Below are positions 22,503-33,168 of a DNA stretch of 64,000 nucleotides, piece by piece. This DNA comes from Dactylorhiza incarnata (Eukaryota; Streptophyta; Magnoliopsida; Asparagales; Orchidaceae), in contig JAWHQI010000068.1 in NCBI GenBank assembly GCA_033032865.1, positions 6,634,001 to 6,698,000 of the forward strand, in the 5' to 3' direction. Numbering within the stretch: the stretch's first letter is position 1; every line of letters starts with the position of its first letter. The notes below the pieces were generated by a model, which worked only from the letters and a program-made list of their open reading frames with translations, did no database searches and was not told the origin of the DNA. The position numbers and the translations under genes were made by a program.

Positions 22503-24809
22503 ATGGCTCCTTCTTCTCATCCAAAGATCGGCGTCGGCAGTGAAGTCATTCGCTCAGGAATCGCCGGTTTATCCGATGATTTCAAAAACCTGTTTTGCTT
22601 GCTTGATGCCGCCGGTCTTGCTTTCATTCTTGAGCATCCTTGTCGGGTGTTGTTTGATGAGGTGGAAGAATTCTTTATCAATGTGAAACCTATTAAGGAA
22701 GGAAGAATGCTGATCTCTTTTGTTAAGGGTATCAAAATCAAAGTCTCTCCAAAGACTCTTACTAAGTATTTGTAGATGTCTGAAATAGAAGCTGAAGAAG
22801 ATCTAGATGACAATGACTGGTTGAGAACAGCAAGGTATTGTGGTCTGGATTCAGATTTCTCTGCAGTGAAGAGGCACAAGATGAGTGATGTGGGGAAGCT
22901 TTTGGTGGACATTATATTAAAAGTTCTATTCTGCAAGACAGGCACACAAGGGCATGTGTCTGAAGAGACTTTTCTGTTGATGGCTGGAATCGTGTCAGGG
23001 AAAAAGAGAGATTGGGCCTCAATCTTATTCTCTAATATCAAAGCCTGTATTAATTCTCCAAAATTTGCCCGGATCATCTCATTGTTCCTGAATCAGTTCA
23101 ATCCTGCTATTTTTGACATGTCTAAAGGTACAGTCATCCACCATCTCAAGAAGATCAATGTTATCTCTATGCAGAGATGGGACATTCGAATCAAGAAGCC
23201 AGGAATGGCTAATGCTCCTTCTGAGGGGGAGACTCATCAGTCTGCAGCTGCAAGTGAAGCAGAAATTCCTCCTCCTCGGATTCGTTCTAAAGCTTCAAGT
23301 CGTGCCAAGCTGCCAATCCGTTCTAAAGCAAAAGGTCATCCCTCTTCAGCTCCAACAGAACTCATTCCATCAGTGACACAGTCAGATCCGTCAGATACTA
23401 TCCCATCACCCTCTCATGTTCACACTCAAGATTCAGTTCCACCACCACCTCCTTCTCCATCAGTTGTTGCAGCAGAAACTTCTTTAGCAAATAAGATAGT
23501 TTCAGCTGTTCTGAAGAACATTCAACAAGAAATATCTGCAGGGCACAGTCCCAGTGGCCAACAGGCAGGGTCTGGTGCTGATTATGTTTTTGAAGATGAT
23601 GATGTTATGTCAGTTCATGAATTATCACCTCCCCTAGTACATGTTGAGGAGGAGTCAGAGTTTGACACAACCAAGAATGCTCCAGATGAGCTAGGTTGTG
23701 CAGAAGATAATAAGGTTTCTTCTCTTGAGATTGAAGAAATCCCTGGTGATGCTCCTGGTGCTGCCCCTGCTGCTACTCTTCCATCCTTTCATCCTTCCCC
23801 TCCAATCCATGATGCAGATTCTCTTCTGGGCAAGATTGAAGCTATGCTCAAGAAGCAAAGTGAACAGTTTGAGAACTCTTTGACAACTGTTCACAGGAAG
23901 ATTGCCTCAGTTGAAAGTGATCTTGGTAGGGAGTTAGCCAAAATCAAATCAAATTATGAAAATCTCTCTGATTTGATGAGTCTAGGGAGCAAGCAAATTG
24001 AACTTGCAACTGAAGGTGTAGGCACAGTGTTGAAACAGACTGTAATAGTAACCCAACTTCAACAATCGATGAGTAATGATGCAGAAGCTAACACCTTCAG
24101 AGTTGTTGATGAGGTGGGCCATTTTAAAGATGATATTCTCCAAACCCTATCTGTAGAAGTCAGAAAGGGGGAGGAAAATATAGTAGCTCAAATGACAGAC
24201 TTGATTGAAAGCTCCGTATCTACTCTTCAAAGCTCATGGAAATCTCAGTTTGATCAGTTCTCTTCCAGGATGCTGAAGCAAGTTGCTGATATTAATGCTT
24301 ATTCCTTCAAAACAGCAACGTGGCTTCATAATCAGATCTTTCCTGAGTTGGCAATTGATCCAGATGTTCCTGTTCCTCAGTTTTCTCCAAGGCCAGAAGA
24401 ACTACTTGGGAAGGCTCCTATTATTTAAGAACAATCAGATAGGGCTGGGACCAAAAGAAAAAGAATGTTTGGTGAAGGTCCTTCTGCTAGTCGATCTGTT
24501 CCAAGTTCTAGCTCTACAGGTCAGTGCAAAGCTAAGGTTGAGAAGAGTTTTCCAGAAATCTGGAGCCCAGTCTCAAAAGACATTATTCTTGAAACCTATA
24601 AGTTAGTTCATGAAGATAAAATGAATAGATCTGAATGCTACAGCTCTCAAGAATGGGAAAAACATGAGACAGCTCAAAGGAAGAGAAGGATTCATTTCAG
24701 GGCTTTTGGTTATAATAATGCTGATGCTCCGGATCCACCTCCGTTTTACCATCCCAAGCCTCATGCTTATTTCTCCAGACAAGAAGAAAAGATGAAAAGA
24801 AGATCTTGA
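22503..24809 (+). pseudogene. Copia-3 third ORF (envelope-position protein), two stops
   Basis: A single frame of 768 codons from ATG 22503, broken by TAG at 22773 (codon 91) and TAA at 24426. Residues 1-220 are globular and resemble the third ORFs of Copia-4 and Copia-5. Residues about 230-330 are Pro/Ser-rich with a run of Pro near 312. Residues about 437-530 are heptad-rich, likely coiled coil. A basic cluster TKRKR at 650-654 looks like a nuclear localisation signal. Proline-rich and coiled-coil parts are described for Sirevirus envelope-like proteins, but I see no signal peptide or membrane segment here. Function unknown. Confidence 0.8.
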
Positions 24810-24892
24810 AGGATAGTGCTGATACTGTCAAGACATATTCTGTTTTGGTTCTGATTTTGTTGAACATCAAGTCTTCTTAACAATTCAATTTA

Positions 24893-24939
<47 letters not shown>

Positions 24940-25060
24940 GTTGATTTGATGTTCTCTACTTATTCATTTTCATATCTTTGTGTAGTGTAGCATATTTGTT
25001 CTATATTGTTGTAATTCAACTTTGTATATAGGGTTCTGACTTCTACAAATAGGGGGAGAT
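24810..25060 (+). other. Copia-3 3' untranslated region and polypurine tract
   Basis: Contains a (TA)n microsatellite at about 24896-24937 and the polypurine tract AATAGGGGGAGAT ending at 25060, directly before the 3' LTR. The tract primes plus-strand DNA synthesis in LTR elements. Confidence 0.85.
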
Positions 25061-26451
25061 TGTTGGAAATTGTAATCACAATTACCTTGATTTGTGAGAA
25101 GTCACCCTTAAACTAAGATTGAATTGCATTTGTATTTGATATGCTTTTCCAGTATTGTCTTGCAGATTATCATCGCTAAGTGTAACTCAATGTCAGGTCA
25201 CAATGGGTCTGCAAACACAGTTTCATACAATGTAATTCTTCATTATATGAAACATGGTGATGACTCATGTGTGATCTCTCTATTGGGGTACACTTCATTT
25301 TCAAGACTATTGAAGACTTTGGAGTGCGGTTGCAGCAAGTGTTCAAGAGAAGAAAAGAAAATTGTTGAAAACAATTTTCCTAAGGACATGTCTCGAGAGA
25401 TCAAGTATGTCTCGAGAGTTCTGACATGTCTCGAGAGGCAAGTTCTTTAGATCTCGGCATCTGTCCTTGTTGTCTCGAGAGATCAAGCATGTCTCGAAAG
25501 ACCTTATGTCCGAAATCCTTGTAATGTCTCGAGAGATCATCGAGTTCTCGAGACATCTCCTTCCTGCTCTCTTTGCTTCATATTTCGAGAGATCCCTCAT
25601 GTCTCGAGAGAACCCTTATGTCTCGAGAATTCTGTTTGAAATATTATCTAATTTGTTTTCTCTGTTCTTGTCGTTTCGTAAACGCTCTCTCCCGATCCTA
25701 ACGGCTATATTGAGTGCATTTAAGGCCGGTTTATCCCTTAATTGCTTCCCTCTATATATAGGATCGCTCTTGAGTTATTAAATATAAGTTTTCAAATCGT
25801 TCTCAAACCCTAATTTCTCTCCTGATCAAAATGAACGAGAAAAGCGCCGCCTCGCCGTCGTCTATGATTGGAGATCGATCTACTTATTGGAGTTGCCGAT
25901 TTCTATCAAGAAGGATTCGATTGATCCGTGTTCTGATTCTACAATCTCTATTGGATCGTTTCGGATTGCCAAAGACAGATTTGAAGGATCGTTGTTCTTC
26001 CTCATCGTTCTCAAAAGCTATTCAAGAAGAAGGAAGAAAATGCCTCTGTTATTCAGATTTGGTATCTCATTGTTCAAAACCTTTTATCATCTATTGTAGG
26101 AGTTGTTATCTCCGAGTTGTAGGAGAGGTTGTTCTCCAAGTTGTAGGAGAAGGTTTTCTTCGAGTTGTAAGAGAGGTTCTCTCTGAGTTTGTAGGAGTTT
26201 GACTCCGAGACTGTAGGATCATTCTTGATCCGAGATTTAGTGAGTAGTCAAGTCTAGCTGTGGTGCTAGATTGGCGAGGCCGGCAGTGGAGTACCCAAGT
26301 ACGGGGAACCACCATAAATTCCTGGTGTTATCTGTGGCTGTGATTTATTTTGTATGCTGTGCTTTACGCTTATTCTTTAATTCCGCAAAAGACGTAGAGA
26401 TCACCTATTCACCCCCCTCTAGGTGATTTAGGTAGGCAACTAGATACTTCA
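25061..26451 (+). repeat. Copia-3 3' LTR
   Basis: 1391 bases, the same length as the 5' LTR, with about 20 scattered substitutions, mostly transitions. Same TCTCGAGA array and TATA box (about 25753-25761). Followed by GACTC, the right target duplication. Confidence 0.95.
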
Positions 26452-26456
26452 GACTC

Positions 26457-26804
26457 AATATTTTCCGAAAGAGAAAAATTGAAGTTCATGATTTCATTAA
26501 TCTAGATAAATATCTCATAACAAATTTAGAATTTGATTTATATGGATAATATAACATATTTATAGGCAATGAATTTAAGAAAGGTAGAAAGGTCACTAAA
26601 ATAAAATATGACTTTGAATTTTTATAAACTCATTATGCTTTAAAAGATAAAATCATATTTAAAATAATAAATAAGATGACCATGACATGATAGCTTAAGA
26701 ATGTAAAATTAAAACAAAAGAAAAAAGAACATTAAGCATATCATGAAGTAGAGTATTATTATTTCATTTATGAAAAGATTCTACTTCATGCAATTTAATG
26801 ATAC
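26457..26804. other. AT-rich non-coding part of Copia-2
   Basis: Lies after the Copia-2 gag stop on the minus strand, where pol should begin. No DSG protease, integrase or RT motif is seen in any frame. Pyrimidine-rich on the minus strand. Confidence 0.6.
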
Positions 26805-28106
26805 CTAACGAATAAGAGATTTAGGTATCCAAAGGGGACCAAGTGTGGTAGTTCCTTTGGGTACCCAAATATAACGTGTTGGCTTGTGGGGAGATAGTGA
26901 TGAATGGGTCCTTTCATGTAAAGTTAATGTTTCATTTTTAATTTTAGATCTTCATTCATACTTGGGTTCAATATTATAATTATGCATCAAATTTTCATAT
27001 TCATTAAACTTAGGCTTAAAATAATGATGACTTTTGAAATAATTTTTCATAGGAAATTTTTGGACATTTGAATTTAATTTGGGAGATACATAAAGAGGGT
27101 TAGAATTCATTATGCTTTTATGATTAACCATTCTACTAGGTTTATGTTTAATAAATTTTAAAATACTAGTATAAGTTTTATACATGTTTAATGATAAACT
27201 AGAAATAAAAGATTTTTTATTACTTGTAAATTTTTGCACAAATAGTTTTAATGATTCTAGTTTATTAGATAAAATATTATTTTCATTTGCCAATTTTTCA
27301 TTATGCTCTTTTGAAATTAAAAGTTCTTTTTCAAAATCCTTGAATTTTTCTTTAATATATGTACAATCAAAACAAGGCTTTGAAAATTCAATTAAAGAGC
27401 AAGATGGAGAAGCCACATCACAACTAGATTCCACATTAACATTAACTTTTAGCCTTTTATTTTCTAAATGTAATTTCTCATTAGCAATTTTTAATTTCTT
27501 AATTTTACATTTAGCAATTTGTAGCATATGTAATGTGGAAATGGAATTTATCACAAAAAGAGAAGAATTTGTTTTCCTTACATTGCTATCGGAAGAGGCA
27601 AGATTTGAACATTTAGTTCCTTTGACATCTTTTTGGCATTCCTCTTCCAAAGATAAGATTTCTTCTTCTCTTCCACTTGATGTGCACTACATTGATCCAT
27701 CATGAGAGGAGTTTTCTTGAACATCTGTGCAAGCTTGTATGTTCTCCAATTCTTGCATTTGTTCCATACCTGTAGATGAAGAATCAAAAGTTAACTCAAG
27801 AAAATTTCACATCTCATATGCAGTAGGAAAATTATAAATGAGTTTGGAAATATTTTGATTAAGTGCACAAAATAGACAATTCCTTGATTTAGCATTTAAG
27901 ACACACTCTTCCCTACTCAACCCATTTGGTGGCTTCCTAATTGTAATATTCCGTATTTTAATATCTAATGACTTAAGAAATTTTTCCAATAATATTTTCC
28001 ACCCTTAAAATTTTTTTCCTTTAAATAAAGATGGTGCCAAAGATTTTCCCTCTATATAAATATTTCTCTCACTAGTAGAAGCGAGATCATGACTATAAAG
28101 CGCCAT
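26805..28106 (-). pseudogene. gag: Copia-2 gag, decayed
   Basis: One minus-strand frame from ATG 28106 (MALYSHDLAS) to TAG 26805 with several stops (near 28012, 27807, 27670 and 26950). The leader ATGAATAATGGCGCT matches Copia-1. Visible parts are the gag N-terminal domain, a long Lys/Glu/Asn-rich coiled coil (27650-27100), and the WVPKG...LGPLWIPK ending characteristic of this gag group. I find no CCHC zinc knuckle, unlike the other gags here. No pol follows, so the element would need pol in trans even when young. Confidence 0.85.
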
Positions 28107-28141
28107 TATTCATGGGTGTTAAACCATTTTGGAATAACCTG

Positions 28142-28218
28142 GCTCTGATACCACTTGTTGGATCAACAGGTGCCCTTAGAGGGGGATGAATAAGGGTTTT
28201 AAAAACATTTAATATATT
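28142..28218 (-). repeat. Copia-2 primer site and first 63 bases of its 5' LTR
   Basis: GCTCTGATACCA (28142-28153) is the complement of the Met-tRNA primer site. TGTTGGATCAACAGG then starts the LTR, which matches 10547-10611 until TATTT at 28214-28218. There Copia-4 is inserted; the LTR resumes at 57928. Confidence 0.9.
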
Positions 28219-29917
28219 TTGAAAGTGCACAGTGTGCCTCTGAGATTCCTCTAGAGGGGGGTGAATAGAGAATAAATTTATTTTTATCCTAACTGTGAAA
28301 ATAATAAACTTAACTAAGGATTTATGCTCAACAAGAACATAGGCAGAATAAATATGATACAGGAAATAAATGCAGAATAGAAAGAACTTGGGACGGCACA
28401 GAAAATTAATAACCAGAAGATACACCGAATTTTTTATTGAGATTCCCCAAAATATGGGTACTCCCCTCTTCTACTACCTGGTCGGGATGCACCACTGTGC
28501 CTGAGCCTTTTGGTAAGGAGACTCTTAGAACCACTGATCTTTTGACAAGGAGATCATGAACCACCTGATCTTTTGATAAGGAGATCTTGAACCACTGAAT
28601 CTTTTGGTAAGGAGATCTTCAACCACTGAATCCTTTGAAGAGGGATTAATAAAACTCTTTTACAGAATGAGAAAGAAAGAGAAGGAAGCTAGTTGTAGTA
28701 ATTCTATTCTCAGAATTCTTGAGAAGACTCTATGAAGAACAACCTATTAGATGTTCCACAGGATCTGCTCTTGATTAACCCCTGCTTTAGATAGTGATGA
28801 ATTGCAGGTGCTTTGTATGTCAGATCCTTTCTGCTTCTGCTGATTGAGATCTGGATACTAAGAGATTATGATGAAGAGCAGCTTTCAGATCCTCTGTTCT
28901 ATTAAATGAAGAACATCAGAGCTTTCTTTTATTTTCTCTTTATCTGTGTTAGGGTTCCTAAGTGAGGGAGAAGAAGAGGAATCTCTAGCAAGAAGGAAGA
29001 TGGCTGATTTTGATTAATGCCCTTATCTATTTATGTCTTCTCTTCTCCTTTTATTCTCTCTATTTAATTTCAAATTTCTTTCCTTTCTGGTATGCCCTGA
29101 AAAGGTAATCTACCCACGACATTCTCTTTCTTTCCTCTTTAATTCTCGGCTCATCCATCTACTAGGAATATGGTTCCTAGAAACCTTTTTGTCTCCTTCT
29201 TTAATGCTCCTTTCTATTTCAGGCAATTATTAAGCCGTTGGGGAACAGTCTTGAAGGATGTGGGCCATGAAAAGAAGGATCAGAGAGACAGCTGAAAAGA
29301 TATACTTTTACAGACTGTATTCGACGTAGCATCGAATTCATTTCTTCTCTTATCGACGCAACTTCGAGTTCTTGTAGAAGTAGCTTCGATTTCATCTCTG
29401 CTCTGATTGAACTCTGCTAGTCAACATTGCGTCGACATCTAATCGATGTGTCCATCAAGTTGATCTGCCTGGCTCTGAACATCATCTTCTGCGTTGAGAT
29501 GAAGTCGACGTTGCGTCGACTTTAGATGGCTTCGACAGATAACCTCTTCTGCGTCGAGTTGAAGTAGAAGTCGCGTCGACTTCACTAGTTACTCCGATAA
29601 GTCCTTGACCTCTAAGTTGATATCTATTCGACGTAAAGTTGACTTGAATTACTTTGACAAAAAGGTTGAACCACTTGGGCTTCTAGTCAGAGCAGCGTCG
29701 ATATGGACTCAATGTTGCGTCGAATTCTATTCGACGCAAATGTTAACTTAGCCCAATTTTGCTTCCCTTGATCTGGTCCTGTCACCCTATGTTGAGTGTG
29801 ATATCCTAAGACATCTAATGACCAGAATACCCTCACTATACAATGGGTACCTCAATCCTAGTAGCTAAAATCACTTTCATATAATTTGTTAAGTTAAATC
29901 AAGGGTTTTTCCCAACA
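28219..29917 (-). repeat. Copia-4 3' LTR
   Basis: Plus-strand TGAAAGTGC...CCCAACA, i.e. minus-strand TGTTGGG...CA. U3 array of TCGACGTAGC / GCGTCGAC words at about 29318-29740. TATA-like ATAAATAGATAAGG on the minus strand near 29020-29035. Conserved U5 block with CTCTAGAGGGGGGTGAATAG at 28249-28268. Confidence 0.93.
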
Positions 29918-30142
29918 ATCTCCCCCTATTTATCTTAACAAATTTTACAGATTGAATAAAGTGATTTTACATATTCTTTTGTATAAATAACAGTACATTC
30001 ATTACAACATAGACATAACATAGGACAGACTGAAATCATATGCAGTTCCATTTAGTTGGCATGCAGTAAAGTTGTATAACATTGTTCTTCCCATAATATA
30101 TTTGTGTTCAAAATGAATAATCATAGAATACCTTCATAAAAT
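29918..30142 (-). other. Copia-4 3' untranslated region
   Basis: Begins with the polypurine tract, AAATAGGGGGAGAT on the minus strand (about 29918-29931). The rest is AT-rich and shows no coding potential. Confidence 0.7.
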
Positions 30143-31478
30143 TTAGGAATCCTTCTCAGGGGTCTTTCTTTTTCTTGAGAATACTTTTGATAAGACTTGC
30201 CTCATTTAAACTTTTCAAGGCACATCATCATCATCAATTGGCTTTTCACCCCCATCTCTGTTCTTCATAGCATCTGCTTCATCAGGCTCAACAGCATGAG
30301 TACTGTCTTTAGGAAGCTCCCCATGTGTTTGTGTATTCTGCTCAGCCTCCTAGGAAGCTTCTTGTGCAATCTATGCAACCTGATATAGTAGATCTTCATT
30401 TGTAGGCACATCTTGGATAACTGTTGTAGCTACAGCTTGCATTTATATATCTAGTTTCCTCTGAATATCAAAAGCGGGCTCCCCTTGAACTATAGGCTCC
30501 CCCTGAATCAGTGCATCCTGAAAGGTGGTCACCTTGTCAAGAGCAGGATAATTATCAGCATTGGCCTGATCCTGTCCACTCAAGTCAAGGACAGGTCTCT
30601 CTTCCTCTAGGATATTCTCCCCCTTCTTGACCTTGCTGTCCAGTGAGGTTAAAAACTCTTTTGTCACCATGGAGGAAGACACAAAATCTTTTAGGCTCTG
30701 AAAGGATCTTTTAAATCTTAATAACTCACCCTCCATCTGTGAGTATTTTCTTTCAAACTTTCTAGCCTGAGAGGCCACTTTATCTGCAATGGTGGATGAG
30801 GCAATGGCCACAGCCTTAGAAATGATCTGCTCAAGATCAATTGTGGATGGATGTGATGTAGATGGAGGAGGTGATGGAGGGAGTTCTTCTTGGATGGGGG
30901 AGAGAGGCTGATTGAACTATGGTGAGACATGAATAGGTGGAGGAGGTGGAGCATGTTGATGATCTGGAATGTGGGTGGATGGTAGTTGATGGGATGATTG
31001 TGAAGATGGCTCAGGGGTTGAGGAGGATTGGTGTTGTTGTTGTTGTTGGGGTGAATGTGGGGTTGTAGTATCATCCTGATGAGTATCTGGGACATTGTCC
31101 AGTGGAGGTGGAGAGTGAGCAGGAAGGATAGCATCCCTTGGAGGGTCTAGTGTGTGCCTTTCTGGCTCTTGATGAGGAGGAGATGGAGGAGGAGAGACTG
31201 GAGCTTGACCAGGCTTCACTATTTGCCTGGTCCACTTGGAAAATATCCCTATGTTAATCCTCTTCCCATAACGAATAGGCACACCTTTTGACTTACACAC
31301 ACTGGGATAGTGGTGAAGAAGTACCTGACTCATGATCCTCATGAAAGAATTTTCCTTATGGGCATACTTATGCCCAATCATTCTTAGGAGACATCTTCCC
31401 CAATTGATCTTCTTCTTCAGAATAAGAGCTCCCATTATCTGCAGTTGCAGCTTTGTAATAACATCATGTGCAGAAATC
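30143..31478 (-). pseudogene. Copia-4 third ORF, C-terminal part
   Basis: Minus-strand frame continuing the piece at 53105-53506 after Copia-5. It starts with a conserved LKKKINWG segment also found in the Copia-5 third ORF (QKKKINWG), then a Pro/His/Ser-rich region (about 31250-30900), a helical Lys/Glu segment (about 30800-30650), and a basic SRKRKTPEK cluster near 30164-30178 just before TAA 30143. Several in-frame stops (near 30917, 30443, 30385 and 30215). Function unknown. Confidence 0.75.
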
Positions 31479-32977
31479 TTACTATTACTCTAGAGGGGGT
31501 GAATAGAGTATTAAAAACTTTTCCCTTAATTTTATAGCGGAATTAAAATAGTGATATATATATATATGTGTGTATGTTGAGTGAGTTATAAAAACTGAAT
31601 AAAGAAAGCAGCACAGCACAAGCGACGTAGAAATTCACAAGCACAGAGACACAAGGATTTTTATAGTAGTTCCCCAATAAACCTGGGTACGTCTACTCTT
31701 CTACTACACTTGGTAGGATCCACTAGGTTTTTGATCAGGTGCCCTATCACCAAGGGGTTTTTGATCAGGTGTCCACACACCACATAGCTTTTGATCAGGT
31801 GCTCAAAACCAACAGGATTTTTTTGATCAGGTGTATTGCCACCAAGAGGTAAACTTTTGAAGGGAGTTTTAACCCTGTACAAGATGGAATAAAAAGGGGT
31901 TAGAATGTTCTTCTCTGTAAACAATCTGAGAGAAGACTCTAGTGGATGAATATGGTGTAAAGCTCCCCCTGTTTGATTGAAATTATTGACAGCTAGAGGA
32001 TGGAGCTTTCTCTTGAATCAAATTATCTTCCTTGATAAGCTGATGAATCTGAGAGACAGATGTTTCTTAGATTATTGTTGCTCTATAGAAGATTTGAAAC
32101 TTGCAGCAGAATGTCTGAAAGATTTGTCTTGAAGATGTTCTCAGAGAAATGAGATGCTGATTGAGGAAGAAGATCAACTTTCTTTTCTTTTCTGAATGAT
32201 ATTTTTTTTTCTTGACAGAAGCTCTGATATTCTCTATATCTCAGTATTTTTTTTTTGTTCTTGTCTGACTATATGAGAATAATCTCCTGTATATCTTCCT
32301 CCAGTTTTTCTTTTTGAAATCTCTGACAGACATTAATTGCAAATCCCTTATATTAAGGAATAAAATATATCTGAAGAGATAATTTGAAAACACAAATCTG
32401 CTACGCTGTTTATCTTTTTCCTTTTCCATGGATATGTCCTTTTCCAAGAAATGTCAACGGCTACAATCTTTAAATAATAAAGGAAATATATCATCCTACT
32501 TATCTGGTGTAATAAATCCGTTGTTGTAGTCAATCTGAGTTCAGAGAATGAAATAATATGATCTATCTGAAACTTTCTGAAATTAAATAAGAATTCTTCG
32601 ATCTGAGCAAAATTCGTCGATCTCAATAAACTTCCTCGAACGCAGATTCGTCGACCGCTGATCTGAGCAAAATCGTCAACCGCTGAGACGGGATCGTTGA
32701 CCGCTGAGACGGCTGGGTTTTGTCGACCACTGAGATGGGATCGTCGACCGCTCAGACTTGAAAATCGTCGAAAGCAGAGAGAATTTCGTCGAACGCTGAG
32801 AGCAGTTCGTCGAACCCAGTGCAGAGTTCGTCGAACGCAGAAACTTAGAGAAATTCTAAGTTCTAGCTATCTTATCAGCCTAAAACTATGACCCTTAGAC
32901 TATACAATGGGGGTCAACTTAATCCTAGTCAACACATAGTAATCCTAGCCCAAATCAGTAATAGGGTTGTTCCAACA
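31479..32977 (-). repeat. Copia-5 3' LTR
   Basis: Minus-strand start TGTTGGAACAACCC at 32977; the polypurine tract AAATAGTGGGAGAT lies at about 32978-32991, with one G changed to T. U3 words TTCGTCGAACGCAGAG and CGTCGACCGCTGAGAC repeat at about 32595-32845. The U5 end is about 19 bases shorter than that of the 5' LTR. Confidence 0.88.
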
Positions 32978-33168
32978 ATCTCCCACTATTTAGGTTAGGA
33001 TACTATTTGACAAATTTCAAATAATAAACAGCAGAAAAACAGCAGAGCATAAAATATATCTGACACAATGTAAAACCATTTCAGCAGATAAAATGAGAAG
33101 TGCTCTGAGTTTGACAATATTACAATAAGGTAGAAATGTCAACCAAAAATAAATAGATCAAAAACCTT
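32978..33168 (-). other. Copia-5 3' untranslated region
   Basis: Short AT-rich stretch between the third-ORF stop and the polypurine tract. No coding signal. Confidence 0.6.

Larger units (their letters stand above)
14958..26451 (+). mobile_element. Copia-3, nearly complete Sirevirus-like element
   Basis: 11.5 kb with two 1391-base LTRs differing at about 20 positions by eye (~1.4%), target duplication GATTC / GACTC (one mismatch), Met-tRNA primer site, gag, pol, third ORF and polypurine tract AGGGGGAGAT. Damage is light: one frameshift in pol and two stop codons in the third ORF. It lies inside Copia-2, in the opposite orientation. The Sirevirus assignment rests on LTR length, the double zinc-knuckle gag with a coiled coil, and the third ORF. 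Confidence 0.95.
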
